64,000 bases of DNA from Gemmiger formicilis (GTDB lineage Bacteria; Bacillota; Clostridia; Oscillospirales; Ruminococcaceae): positions 62,001 to 126,000 of the forward strand of contig NZ_FUYF01000004.1 of the NCBI RefSeq assembly GCF_900167555.1. Reading direction: 5' to 3'. The notes beneath the pieces are model-generated. The model was not told where the DNA came from, did no database searches, and saw nothing but the letters and a program-made list of their open reading frames with translations. Positions 40,375-48,857 of the stretch are shown piece after piece. Numbering within the stretch: the stretch's first letter is position 1; each line of letters starts with the position of its first letter. The translations under genes and the position numbers were made by a program.

Positions 40375-41109
40375 TTACGCTTTCACATCCGTTTTTTCCA
40401 GCAGCACTTTTGCGGTCAAAAGCACCACCGCCAGCCAGCCCGCACACGCCAGCAAAAACGGCAGCACATTCCCGGCCAGCACGTCGGTGCTGTGGTTGGC
40501 GTTCATGCCCTGCTGCATCAGGCAGTAGGGCCACAGCAGGGCATAGCCCTTGCTGCCGATCAGCATTCCCGCAATGCCGCCGACCAGCCCTAAGAAAATC
40601 GGCACCGCAAAGCTGCGGATCAGCATGGCCAGCAAAAGCTGCACCGCCGCCACAGCCAGACCGCCGAAAATGCCGCGCACCAGATAGAAAACGATGCTCA
40701 TCGGCGGCCAATCGCTGAACCCGGCAAACAGCCGCCCGCACGCCACGTACAGCACAAAGACAAAGCATTGTGTAAAGCACATCAGCTTTACAACAACAAG
40801 GAGCTTTGCCGCAAACAGCGCAAAGGGCCGCACGGGTGCTGCCATGATCAGGTTCCAGTTGTGGCCAAGGTGCTCAAGCCGCCAAAGGTAGGCCGCATAC
40901 GCCGACACCATCGCGGGAAAGAACAGCATCGAGTAAAACAGCGTGTGCTGTGTCCACAGGCTGTACCACCGCTCGGTCAGGATTTCCAGATTTTGCAGAT
41001 AGTTGAATGTCCCATACCCGGCGGAAATCAACGGCAGCACAAAGAAGATCACCCAGATGGGCGACGCATGCAGCTTGCGGTTTTCGGCAATTATACAACG
41101 CTTCAGCAT
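40375..41109 (-). CDS. Lantibiotic-protection type ABC permease (LanG/CprC-like)
   Basis: The protein has 244 residues with six membrane segments. It opens with the soluble helix MLKRCIIAENRKLHASPIW typical of LanE/LanG permeases, and has WNLIMAAPVRPFALFAAKLL in the first cytoplasmic loop. It follows the other permease by 3 bases on the minus strand. With the ATPase and LanE-like partner it should export or expel antimicrobial peptides from the membrane. Confidence 0.85.
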   Translation of the reverse strand: MLKRCIIAENRKLHASPIWVIFFVLPLISAGYGTFNYLQNLEILTERWYSLWTQHTLFYSMLFFPAMVSAYAAYLWRLEHLGHNWNLIMAAPVRPFALFAAKLLVVVKLMCFTQCFVFVLYVACGRLFAGFSDWPPMSIVFYLVRGIFGGLAVAAVQLLLAMLIRSFAVPIFLGLVGGIAGMLIGSKGYALLWPYCLMQQGMNANHSTDVLAGNVLPFLLACAGWLAVVLLTAKVLLEKTDVKA

Positions 41110-41112
41110 TCG

Positions 41113-41865
41113 TTATACCTCCTTATCGCGCATCATGCGCCAGGCAGCGGCAAACAAAACCGCTGCCAGTACCACGGTAAACGCCAGCAGTCCCCAGTTG
41201 TAGGGCCGCAGACCGTAGGTCACGGTGTGGGTGGCCTGGTCCCAGTAGGAAACCTCATAGCAGGACAGCGGGACAAAGTAGCCCCACGGCACAAAATAAC
41301 TGACAAGGGGCGGCATGAACGCCGAAAACAGCCCGATCAGTGCCCCCACAATGCCGACACAAAGCGCAGGCAGCGGGTTGTCAAAAATCAACATCAGCAG
41401 AAGCTCCGAGAAAAACAACATGACATCGACAGCCAGCGTGCAAATGCCCGTGTACACAAACGGCCCGGCGGGGAACGCCTCGGTGTAGCCCTGCACCCGC
41501 CCCAGCAGGATGGATACGGCCATTTCCAGCGTGACCATCAGCAGGACCTCGCCCGTGCCCAGCAGCGCCTTGCCCGCAAACAAACTGCGGCGGCTTTGCA
41601 GCGTGTACAGCAGTTTTGTGGTGCTGCCCTTGACCTCCATGTCCCACAGGCGGCTGGCGATCAGTGCCATCACAATGGGCAATAAAATGGCGTTCAGAAC
41701 GGGCAGCGCGAACAAAAGGGCGCTGTAGGCGTTGGCCAGCTCGTCCGCGCCGGTGGGGACCGCCGCCCCGGCCCAGAGATACACGACCACCGGCACGGCC
41801 AGGCAGATTAGCAAATCGTGGCGGCGGCGGGCCTTTTGCAGCTCCGCATGCAGTGCTTTGCCCAT
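41113..41865 (-). CDS. Lantibiotic-protection type ABC permease (LanE/CprB-like)
   Basis: The protein has 250 residues and six membrane segments. ALHAELQKARRRHDLLICLAVP opens it, and RLWDMEVKGSTTKLLYTLQSRR (first cytoplasmic loop) is typical of ABC-2 immunity permeases. YGLRPYNWGLLAFTVVLA is the last helix region. It begins one base after the ATPase stop. Its function is as for its partner: resistance to cationic or lantibiotic peptides. Confidence 0.85.
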   Translation of the reverse strand: MGKALHAELQKARRRHDLLICLAVPVVVYLWAGAAVPTGADELANAYSALLFALPVLNAILLPIVMALIASRLWDMEVKGSTTKLLYTLQSRRSLFAGKALLGTGEVLLMVTLEMAVSILLGRVQGYTEAFPAGPFVYTGICTLAVDVMLFFSELLLMLIFDNPLPALCVGIVGALIGLFSAFMPPLVSYFVPWGYFVPLSCYEVSYWDQATHTVTYGLRPYNWGLLAFTVVLAAVLFAAAWRMMRDKEV

Positions 41866-41866
41866 C

Positions 41867-42778
41867 TCAGTCCGCCTCCTCGCTCGTCAGGCTCAGGAAA
41901 ATCTCCTCCAGCGTCTTGGTGTGGGGCGTCAGCTCCACAACGCCCGCGCCGCAGGCAGCCAGTTTTTGCACGAGGTCGGCCAGCAGGGCATCCTGCAGGG
42001 GCGGCAGCGTCACAACGCAGCTGTCGCTGTGCGCGGTCAGACCGTTGGCGCGCAGGATCGGTGCGGCCTTGGCCGGGTCCAGCAGTCGCAGCGTGACATT
42101 GCCGCGGCTGTGGCGCTGCAATTCGGTCAGCGGTCCCTCAAACAGTATATGGCCGTGGTCGATGATGCCGACCTGCTCGACCATCTGCTCCATCTCGCCC
42201 AAAAGATGGCTCGAGATCAGCACCGTCGCGCCTGTGGCGGCGGGCATGTTCCGGATGAGCGCGCGCATCTCCTGAATGCCCGCGGGGTCCAGACCGTTCG
42301 TCGGCTCATCCAGGATCAGCAGCTTCGGGCTGCCCAGCAGCGCCATGGCAATGCCGAGTCGCTGCTTCATGCCGAGCGAATACTGCCCGACCCTGCGGTT
42401 GCGGTCCTGCGTCAGATGCACAATGTCCAGCACGCGGCCGATGTCCTTATGGGGCACACCCTTTAAGTCGGCCACGATCTCCAGATTCTCCTGTGCGGTC
42501 AGATGCAGATACCCGGCGGGGGACTCAATCAGGCTGCCGGTCTGGCGCAGCAGCGGCAGGCGGCTTTTCTCGGTCAGCTCCTGCCCGAGCAGGCGCACCC
42601 GGCCCGCCGTGGGGTGGATGAGCCCCAGCAGCATCTTCATGGTGGTGGATTTGCCCGCGCCGTTCGGCCCGATGAACCCGTACACGCACCCCTGCGGTAC
42701 GTGCAGCTCCACATGGTCTACGGCTGTATGCGGCCCGTACTGCTTGCACAGGGCCTTTGTCTCGATTACGGTTTGCAT
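41867..42778 (-). CDS. Peptide-resistance ABC transporter ATPase (LanF/BcrA/CprA-like)
   Basis: The protein has 303 residues. The start ATG 42778 lies 8 bases after AAGGAG; an upstream GTG is rejected. It has Walker A GFIGPNGAGKSTTMKMLLGL, Q-loop GSLIESPAGYLHLTA (SLIESPAxY is typical of the BcrA/LanF group), signature YSLGMKQRLGIAMAL and Walker B LLILDEPTNGLDPAG. The last 80 residues are a ligand-like alpha/beta tail. It is the first gene of the leftward exporter operon, divergent from its regulator. Confidence 0.93.
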   Translation of the reverse strand: MQTVIETKALCKQYGPHTAVDHVELHVPQGCVYGFIGPNGAGKSTTMKMLLGLIHPTAGRVRLLGQELTEKSRLPLLRQTGSLIESPAGYLHLTAQENLEIVADLKGVPHKDIGRVLDIVHLTQDRNRRVGQYSLGMKQRLGIAMALLGSPKLLILDEPTNGLDPAGIQEMRALIRNMPAATGATVLISSHLLGEMEQMVEQVGIIDHGHILFEGPLTELQRHSRGNVTLRLLDPAKAAPILRANGLTAHSDSCVVTLPPLQDALLADLVQKLAACGAGVVELTPHTKTLEEIFLSLTSEEAD

Positions 42779-42848
42779 AATGCACACTCCTTTGCTTTCG
42801 GTATGGCCCTATGCTACACCCTGCGCCTTAAACGAACTGTAAGAGCAG

Positions 42849-42869
42849 CTTAATTTTGCCTTAATTTTG
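42849..42869. promoter_or_regulatory. Direct repeat, candidate binding site of the adjacent response regulator
   Basis: CTTAATTTTG occurs twice with an 11-base period (42849-42858 and 42860-42869), about one helical turn, as expected for a dimer of an OmpR-family regulator. It lies about 10 bases upstream of a weak leftward -35 (CAGTTC) and -10 (TAGCAT, 42816 to 42811) for the exporter operon. Confidence 0.6.
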
Positions 42870-42962
42870 GGGTCGTGCCATGGTGGGCGGGGGTGAATCG
42901 TAGTATGATAGGCAGGGACCGTATATGGGCGGCCCCTATAAGCTCAAAAAAGGGGAAAACCT

Positions 42963-43670
42963 ATGACCACCATCTACGACGCCGCCATCCTCCTGGTCGA
43001 TGACAACCCAGACCTGCTTACCCTAGTCACGGACAACCTGCGCACGGCAGGCTACAAAAGCGTATGCACTGCCGCAGACTGCGCCGCGGCACGGGCGGCC
43101 TTCGCCGCGCACCGCCCGGACCTGATGATTCTGGACATCAACCTGCCGGACGGCGACGGCTTCGGGTTGTTCCGCACCCTGCGGACAGAATCGGACGCCC
43201 CGGCACTGTTTCTCTCGGCGCGGGACGCCGACGCGGACAGGCTGTTCGGGCTGGGACTTGGCGCGGACGACTATCTGACCAAGCCGTTCCTGATGCAGGA
43301 GCTGCTTTTGCGCGTGCAGCACCTTTTGCAGCGCGCCTACCGCACCGAGCTGCGCCGCAGCCGGGTGCTGACGCTGGGGGACTGCACGGTCAATTTGCAG
43401 GACGCCGCCGTCCGCCGCGCTGACGGCACAACGCTGGCCCTGACCGCCACCGAGCGCGCCCTGCTGCAAAGGCTGGCCGATGACCGCGGGCACATCGTAA
43501 CCTATGATGCCGTTTGCGAGGCCGTCTGGGGCGCGGACTATTACGGGTACGAGAACAGCCTGAACGTGCATATCCGCCATCTGCGGGAGAAAATCGAGCC
43601 TGACCCCGGGCATCCGCAGTGGCTTCTCACGGTGCGGGGCATCGGCTACCGGCTGACTGGGGAGGTGTGA
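42963..43670 (+). CDS. OmpR-family response regulator of the peptide-resistance module (CprR/NisR-like)
   Basis: The protein has 235 residues. The receiver has AAILLVDDNPDLL, acceptor Asp in LMILDINLPDGDGFG, and LGADDYLTKPFLMQELLLRV (Lys and Thr switch region). A C-terminal winged helix has LTATERALLQRLADDRGHIV and NSLNVHIRHLREKIE. ATG 42963 follows AAAAAGGGG. It is divergent from the exporter and coupled to the kinase. The -10-like TATGAT at 42904-42909 may drive it. Confidence 0.94.
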   Translation: MTTIYDAAILLVDDNPDLLTLVTDNLRTAGYKSVCTAADCAAARAAFAAHRPDLMILDINLPDGDGFGLFRTLRTESDAPALFLSARDADADRLFGLGLGADDYLTKPFLMQELLLRVQHLLQRAYRTELRRSRVLTLGDCTVNLQDAAVRRADGTTLALTATERALLQRLADDRGHIVTYDAVCEAVWGADYYGYENSLNVHIRHLREKIEPDPGHPQWLLTVRGIGYRLTGEV

Positions 43671-43672
43671 AG

Positions 43673-45052
43673 TTGAAAACCTTTACACGAATGATCGGGC
43701 GCTATGTGCTGGCCACGGCGGCGGTGGTGCTGCTGGTGGTGGGTCTGCTGCTGGGGGCGGTGGTCTATCTGGGGCTGCACTACGGCGCGGCCACGGACAG
43801 CCGCGTCCGCATCGGTACGCTGGCAGAGGCCCTGACCCCTACCGCCGACGGCCTGCAGCTGGACCCCGCCCGCACGCCCGCGGACTGGCTGCAGGGCTAC
43901 GCCTGGGCGATGGCGCTGGACGACGACGGCAGTGTGATCTGGCAGCATGACCTGCCGCAGAACTTGAATAAACACTACACAGCGTCGGAAATCGCCTCGT
44001 TCTCGCGGTGGTATCTTGACGACTGGCCGGTGTTCTGCTGGACGGCAGACTACGGCCTGTTTGTGGCCGCCGTGCCGCGCGGTTCGGTCTGGAAGTACAA
44101 TATTTACAACAATGAGCAGCTTATGAACGCCATGGCAGCGGGTATGCTGCCCGCGCTGGCGCTGCTGCTGGGTGTGGCAGCTGCATGCTGTCTGCTGTTC
44201 AGCTGGCGCGGTGCGCGGCGCTTGCAGACGATTGCTGCAGGGCTGGAAACCGTGGCCGATGGCGGTACGATCCGGCTGTCGACAGACGGCTTTGCGGGGG
44301 AACTGGCCGACACGGTCAACCGCACGAGTGAGCAGCTGCGCCGCCGCAATGAGATCATCGCCCGGCGGGACGATGCCCGCACAAGCTGGATCGCGGGGGT
44401 CAGTCATGATGTGCGCACACCGCTGGCGCTGATTCTGGGCTGGGCCGAGCAGCTCGAGCAGGACACCGCCCTGCCCGCCGCGGCGCGGCAAAAGGCGTGC
44501 GGCATCCGCACCCAGAGCGAGAAGCTGCGCGCTTTGATCGAGGATCTGAACCTGACCAGCAAGCTGCAATACGGCGCGCAGCCGCTGCGCTGCCAGCCGA
44601 CCCAGGCCGGACCGCTGCTGCGCAGGCTGGCCGCCGAGTTCTGTGACAGCCCGCTGGCGGCCCGCTGCACGGTGGCGTTGGAAATTGCACCCGACGCCGA
44701 CAAGGCGATTCTGGACGCGGACGCCGCGCTGCTGGCCCGCGCAGTGGAAAACCTGCTGCACAATGCGGCCTGCCACAACCCCGGCCCCGTGCAGGTGCAG
44801 CTTTCCGCGGTGCGCACAGGAAAAACACTGAGGATCACGATAGCCGACGACGGCGCGGGCTACCCGCCCGCCGTGCTGCACGCCCTGCAGACCGGTGAAG
44901 CGGGGGAGAATACGCCCCACATTCTGGGTCTGCACGTCGTCGAGCAGATCATCCGCGCCCACGGCGGCACGGTAGCCTTTGCCCGGAACGCACCGCGCGG
45001 GGCAAAGGCGGTGCTGGTGCTGCCGGTGACGGAAGATCCTGCCGCACGGTAG
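43673..45052 (+). CDS. Sensor histidine kinase of the peptide-resistance module
   Basis: The protein has 459 residues from TTG 43673, 7 bases after GGGGAGG; a GTG overlapping the regulator stop is too near that box. Two membrane helices (about 10-35 and 155-180) flank an extracytoplasmic domain of about 115 residues with several Trp. A HAMP-like region precedes the phospho-acceptor box AGVSHDVRTPLALILGWAEQ, then VENLLHNAACHNPG (N box) and DDGAGYPPAV (G1). The stop TAG is part of a GTAG-headed repeat. The kinase should sense the peptide or envelope damage and activate the exporter. Confidence 0.93.
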   Translation: MKTFTRMIGRYVLATAAVVLLVVGLLLGAVVYLGLHYGAATDSRVRIGTLAEALTPTADGLQLDPARTPADWLQGYAWAMALDDDGSVIWQHDLPQNLNKHYTASEIASFSRWYLDDWPVFCWTADYGLFVAAVPRGSVWKYNIYNNEQLMNAMAAGMLPALALLLGVAAACCLLFSWRGARRLQTIAAGLETVADGGTIRLSTDGFAGELADTVNRTSEQLRRRNEIIARRDDARTSWIAGVSHDVRTPLALILGWAEQLEQDTALPAAARQKACGIRTQSEKLRALIEDLNLTSKLQYGAQPLRCQPTQAGPLLRRLAAEFCDSPLAARCTVALEIAPDADKAILDADAALLARAVENLLHNAACHNPGPVQVQLSAVRTGKTLRITIADDGAGYPPAVLHALQTGEAGENTPHILGLHVVEQIIRAHGGTVAFARNAPRGAKAVLVLPVTEDPAAR

Positions 45053-45130
45053 GGGTGGGAGATGTCACGCCTGCGGCCTTTCCGCAAAATCGCGTTTTCC
45101 GCAGGGGCCGGGTGTGCCCGGCCCCTGCGG
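45049..45130. repeat. REPIN-like element, degraded left half; strong hairpin at right
   Basis: GTAGGGG at 45049 overlaps the kinase stop codon. At 45099-45130 CCGCAGGGGCCGGG pairs perfectly with CCCGGCCCCTGCGG around TGTG (14 bp), and T-runs follow 14 bases later, so this hairpin may also end transcription. Confidence 0.6.
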
Positions 45131-45201
45131 AGAATGCGATATTTTTTTATTCTCACAAAAAAATCATCCTGATTTTAGTGGATTTTCTTGGCATAACCCT
45201 G

Positions 45202-45207
45202 TATAAT
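45202..45207 (+). promoter_or_regulatory. Possible -10 of ispDF
   Basis: TATAAT lies 35 bases before the start codon. A TGGATT 17 bases upstream is a poor -35. Confidence 0.45.
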
Positions 45208-45242
45208 GTTTATTATAAATAGGTAAAGGGGGCAGTGTGCCC

Positions 45243-46379
45243 ATGGCACAACCGAATCTTCCCGCCGTGACTGCCATTGTGGTGGCGGCAGGGGCATCCC
45301 GTCGTATGGGCTTTGACAAATTGAGCTACCGTCTGCCGGATGGCCGCACCGTGCTGGAGACAAGCTGTGCCGCACTGGCTGCGCACCCGGCAATTACCCA
45401 GCTTGTGCTGGTCTGCGGCGGCAACCGCGCCGCCTGCGAGGCCATCGCCGCCGCCTGTCCCAAGCCCTGCGCCGTCGTACAGGGCGGTGCGACCCGCGCC
45501 GACAGCGTGCGCAACGGTCTGGCCGCGGCGACAGGCGAGCTTGTTGCCATCCACGACGCCGCCCGCCCCTTTGTCAGCGAGAGCGTCATCACCGCCGCAC
45601 TGACCGCTGCCGCCGAGACCGGCGCAGCCGCGCCCGCAGTGCCCGTCAAGGATACGGTGAAGGTCGCAGACCCGTCTGGCCGCGTGCTAGACACGCCGGA
45701 CCGCGCCACGCTCTACGCCGTGCAGACGCCGCAGTGCTTCCGCCGCGCACTCTACACCCAGGCGCTTGCCGCCGTCACGGGGGAAAAAGCCCGCCTTGTC
45801 ACCGATGATTGCAGCCTGTTTGAGCTGGCCGGTCTGCCCGTCAGGCTGACCGAGGGCGATTACGCCAACTATAAAATCACTACAAAAGAAGATCTGCAAA
45901 AGGAGAAAACCATGCGCATTGGTCACGGATACGACGTTCACCGCTTAGTGGAGGATCGCAAGCTCATTATGGGCGGCGTGGAGATCCCGTATGAGAAGGG
46001 CCTGCTCGGCCACTCCGACGCGGATGTGCTGCTGCACGCCGTAATGGACGCTGTGCTGGGCGCGGCGGCGCTGGGCGACATCGGCCAGCACTTCCCGGAT
46101 AACGACCCCGCCTACAAGGGCGCGGACTCGCTGGCCCTGACCCGCGAGGTCGCCCGCATCATCGCCGAGCACGGCTATAAGGTCGGCAACATCGACGCCA
46201 CGATCCTCTGCCAGCGCCCGAAGCTGGCCCCGCATATCCCGGCCATGCGCCGGAACATTGCCGACGCCTTCGGTCTGCCCGTGGACGCCGTCAGCGTCAA
46301 GGCCACGACGGAGGAGCACCTCGGCTTCACCGGCGAGGGCCTCGGCATTGCCGCCCATGCGGTGGCGCTGATCGAGTGA
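45243..46379 (+). CDS. ispDF: Bifunctional 2-C-methyl-D-erythritol 4-phosphate cytidylyltransferase / 2,4-cyclodiphosphate synthase
   Basis: The protein has 378 residues. Residues 1-223 are Isp[18 protein letters not shown] (CTP loop), [25 protein letters not shown] and VQTPQCFRR. Residues 224-378 are Isp[13 protein letters not shown] (zinc Asp and His), [25 protein letters not shown] and [14 protein letters not shown]. The enzyme does two non-consecutive steps of the MEP isoprenoid pathway. There is no linker, and AAAAGGAGAAAACC-ATG at the junction (ATG 45912) still looks like a working start for free IspF. A GTG two codons before ATG 45243 is an alternative start. Confidence 0.95.
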   Translation: MAQPNLPAVTAIVVAAGASRRMGFDKLSYRLPDGRTVLETSCAALAAHPAITQLVLVCGGNRAACEAIAAACPKPCAVVQGGATRADSVRNGLAAATGELVAIHDAARPFVSESVITAALTAAAETGAAAPAVPVKDTVKVADPSGRVLDTPDRATLYAVQTPQCFRRALYTQALAAVTGEKARLVTDDCSLFELAGLPVRLTEGDYANYKITTKEDLQKEKTMRIGHGYDVHRLVEDRKLIMGGVEIPYEKGLLGHSDADVLLHAVMDAVLGAAALGDIGQHFPDNDPAYKGADSLALTREVARIIAEHGYKVGNIDATILCQRPKLAPHIPAMRRNIADAFGLPVDAVSVKATTEEHLGFTGEGLGIAAHAVALIE

Positions 46380-46395
46380 TTTTGTCAGTCTCCCG

Positions 46396-46481
46396 GCAGG
46401 GGCGGGACATCTCCCGCCCGCGGCTTTGCCATGTGCGTCCGTTTGCGGGAAACCTGCGGGCCGGGCATGCCCGGCCTCTAC
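46396..46481. repeat. 86-bp REPIN-like paired hairpin
   Basis: The left hairpin GGGCGGGA-CAT-CTCCCGCCC follows GCAG (variant of GTAG), and the right hairpin GGGCCGGGC-AT-GCCCGGCC is closed by TCTAC. The hairpin bases and length match the other 86-bp copies although the stem sequences differ. Confidence 0.65.
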
Positions 46482-46528
46482 GCCTGTTCTAATGCCTATT
46501 TTGACCCAGAAAGGGGGCTGCGGTGCCC

Positions 46529-47425
46529 ATGCTGCCCAACCAGATGTTCAATGCCGTTTTAAGCAGCCTGCGTACATTTGACCCGCTGTCCGATACGCTG
46601 GACATCCTTATTATCTCCTTTGTCTTTTACCAGCTGCTGCAATTCGCGCGCAAATCCCGCGCGGGCCAGCTGGTCAAGGGCATCATCCTGATTCTGGTTT
46701 TCTACGGTCTGGCCGTCATGCTCAACCTGAAAACCGTCACCTGGGTGCTCAACAACGTCATCACCATCGGCTTTATGGCCGCCGTCGTCATCTTCCAGCC
46801 GGAGCTGCGCCGCACGCTCGAGCGCATGGGTCAGTCCACAATGTGGGCCAACCTTCTGGTCGGGAACCGCCGCAGTGACCCGTCGCTGCGCGGCGCGTGG
46901 CAGAGCGCCGTTGTGGCCATCTGCGACGCGGCGGAGCAGCTGTCCGACACGCGCACCGGCGCGCTGATGGTGCTGGAACGCAACAATAATCTGGATGAGA
47001 TCATCCGCACCGGTACGCCGATGCACGCCGATGTCATCCCCGAAATGCTCGGCACGATCTTCTATGAAGGCACGCCCCTGCACGACGGCGCTGTCGTCAT
47101 CCGCGACGGCGTCATTGTGGCGGCGGGCTGCGTGCTGCCGCTGTCCAACAACCTCGAGATGGGCAAGGACATGGGCACCCGCCACCGCGCGGGCCTCGGC
47201 ATGAGTGAGAACTCCGACGCCATCGTCGTCATCGTCAGCGAGGAGACCGGCATCATCTCGATGGCGAAGAACGGCGTGCTCATCCGCCGCCTGGACCGCC
47301 AGAACCTCTTCAACCTTCTGCAGGAGGAGATCGTTCCCCCCGCCGAGGACGAGGAGGCCAATATCTCGCCGCTGCAAAAGCTGATGCGCAAGGGAGGCGC
47401 ACTGAACCATGGCAAACCCGAATAA
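46529..47425 (+). CDS. cdaA: Membrane diadenylate cyclase CdaA
   Basis: The protein has 298 residues. Three N-terminal membrane helices (about 20-95) are followed by the DAC domain with the catalytic LHDGAVVI (DGA) and GTRHRAGLG (RHR) motifs, and VVIFQPELRRTLERMG before it. It condenses two ATP to c-di-AMP, which controls potassium and osmotic balance and wall homeostasis. It overlaps the next gene (cdaR) by 17 bases. A GTG at 46523 has better Shine-Dalgarno spacing and may be the true start. Confidence 0.95.
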   Translation: MLPNQMFNAVLSSLRTFDPLSDTLDILIISFVFYQLLQFARKSRAGQLVKGIILILVFYGLAVMLNLKTVTWVLNNVITIGFMAAVVIFQPELRRTLERMGQSTMWANLLVGNRRSDPSLRGAWQSAVVAICDAAEQLSDTRTGALMVLERNNNLDEIIRTGTPMHADVIPEMLGTIFYEGTPLHDGAVVIRDGVIVAAGCVLPLSNNLEMGKDMGTRHRAGLGMSENSDAIVVIVSEETGIISMAKNGVLIRRLDRQNLFNLLQEEIVPPAEDEEANISPLQKLMRKGGALNHGKPE

Positions 47426-48722
47426 CCCTCTCGCGCCGGGGCTGAACGGCGCCGCGCCCAAGGGCCCGCGCACGATCTGGAATAACCCGGTGTTTTCCGC
47501 CGTTCTGGCAATCATCATGGGCTTTGCCATGTGGATCATCGTTACGGTCTACATCGACCCCCAGGGCTCCACGACGGTGACCGGCGTGCCGATCAACTAC
47601 ACGAGCGGCGCGTCTACCTACACGGCCCAAGGTCTGGACATTGTGGAAAAACCCGACATTGAGGGCGTGACCGTAAAAGTCGAGGGCAACAGCACGATCA
47701 TCGGCAACATCCGCAGCGCCGACATCATGGTCTACCCAAGCTACGCCGGTGTCAGCGGCGCGGGCAAGGTCACGCTGCGCCTGCAGGCCCGTGTGACGAA
47801 CACAACAGACTTCCCCGGCGACATTGAGTGTACGGTGGAAAGCCCGAGCACCATCGACGTCGTCTTTGACGAGGTCAGCGAAAAGACCGTTCCCGTCACG
47901 GTGGACGCCTCCGCAGTGACGATCTCCAGCGGCTATATGCTGAACAAGACCACCGCCGTGCCCGCCGAGATCACGCTGCGCGGCCCGACGAGCGAGCTGG
48001 ATCAGGTGTCCAGCATCGTCGCCCCGGTCCAGATGGACGGCGAGCTGGCCGACACCACGACGGTGCCTGCTACGCTGGAGCTTCGCGACGAGGAGGGCAA
48101 CGCCTTCACGCCGCAGTATATCTCGATGGAGAGCGACTCCGCCAACGTCACGCTGACGGTCTATCAGGTGCGGGAGCTGCCGTTGAAGGTGGACTTCATC
48201 GGCGCGCCGAACGGCTTCGACGTCGAGAGCCTGCACTATTCGCTGAGCCAGCAGACCTTGTGCGTGGCCGGTCCTGCCCGCACGATCAGCGCCTTGGAGG
48301 CCCTGACCGTGACGGACTTTGACCTGGCCCGTGAGTTTGAGCCGGGCCGCGACTACCAGCGCCTTATCGAGCTGCCCGCGGGCATCGTCTCGCTGGACGG
48401 CGTCACGAACGTCACGCTGGACTTTGACACGTCGGAGATGGCCTCGACAAAGCTGAACGTCTCGAACATCCGCGCCATCAACGTGCCCAGCAACTATGAG
48501 CTGCAGATCTTGTCCAGCATCGTCAGCGGTGTGACGCTTTACGGCCCGGCGGATGAAATCGAGAAGCTGTCCGCCGACAGCATCGTCGCGCAGATCGACT
48601 GCCAGAGCCTGAACCTGACCGTCGGCCAGCAGACGATTGCCGTCAGCATCCAGATCCCGTCGTCCAGCCGTATTTTTGCCACCGGCAGCTATACGGTCCA
48701 GTGCGAGGTCACGTCGAAGTAA
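47409..48722 (+). CDS. cdaR: YbbR-domain protein, CdaA regulator (CdaR)
   Basis: The protein has 437 residues. One N-terminal membrane helix (NPVFSAVLAIIMGFAMWIIVTVYI, in two overlapping parts) is followed by repeated YbbR domains on the outside, seen as recurring patterns such as VTVDASAVTISSGYML and LPLKVDFIGAPNGFDVE. In Firmicutes CdaR binds and modulates CdaA. It overlaps cdaA by 17 bases. GlmM, the third gene of the usual cdaA-cdaR-glmM set, does not follow here. Confidence 0.9.
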   Translation: MANPNNPLAPGLNGAAPKGPRTIWNNPVFSAVLAIIMGFAMWIIVTVYIDPQGSTTVTGVPINYTSGASTYTAQGLDIVEKPDIEGVTVKVEGNSTIIGNIRSADIMVYPSYAGVSGAGKVTLRLQARVTNTTDFPGDIECTVESPSTIDVVFDEVSEKTVPVTVDASAVTISSGYMLNKTTAVPAEITLRGPTSELDQVSSIVAPVQMDGELADTTTVPATLELRDEEGNAFTPQYISMESDSANVTLTVYQVRELPLKVDFIGAPNGFDVESLHYSLSQQTLCVAGPARTISALEALTVTDFDLAREFEPGRDYQRLIELPAGIVSLDGVTNVTLDFDTSEMASTKLNVSNIRAINVPSNYELQILSSIVSGVTLYGPADEIEKLSADSIVAQIDCQSLNLTVGQQTIAVSIQIPSSSRIFATGSYTVQCEVTSK

Positions 48723-48731
48723 CGCGACGCA

Positions 48732-48817
48732 GTAGGGGCCGGGCATGCCCGGCCCGCATCCTACGGGAAACCGCCCTATAACGGGAAAGCCGAGGGCCGG
48801 ACATGTCCGGCCCCTAC
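48732..48817. repeat. 86-bp REPIN-like paired hairpin, flanking copy 1
   Basis: GTAG followed by GGGCCGGGC-AT-GCCCGGCCC; after 38 bases GGGCCGGACATGTCCGGCCC closed by CTAC. It is about 90% identical to 50467-50552, in the same orientation, with only the oxidoreductase gene between. Confidence 0.75.
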
Positions 48818-48857
48818 ATGGCGCATACAAAATACCATCGTTTAAGGAACCTTATCT

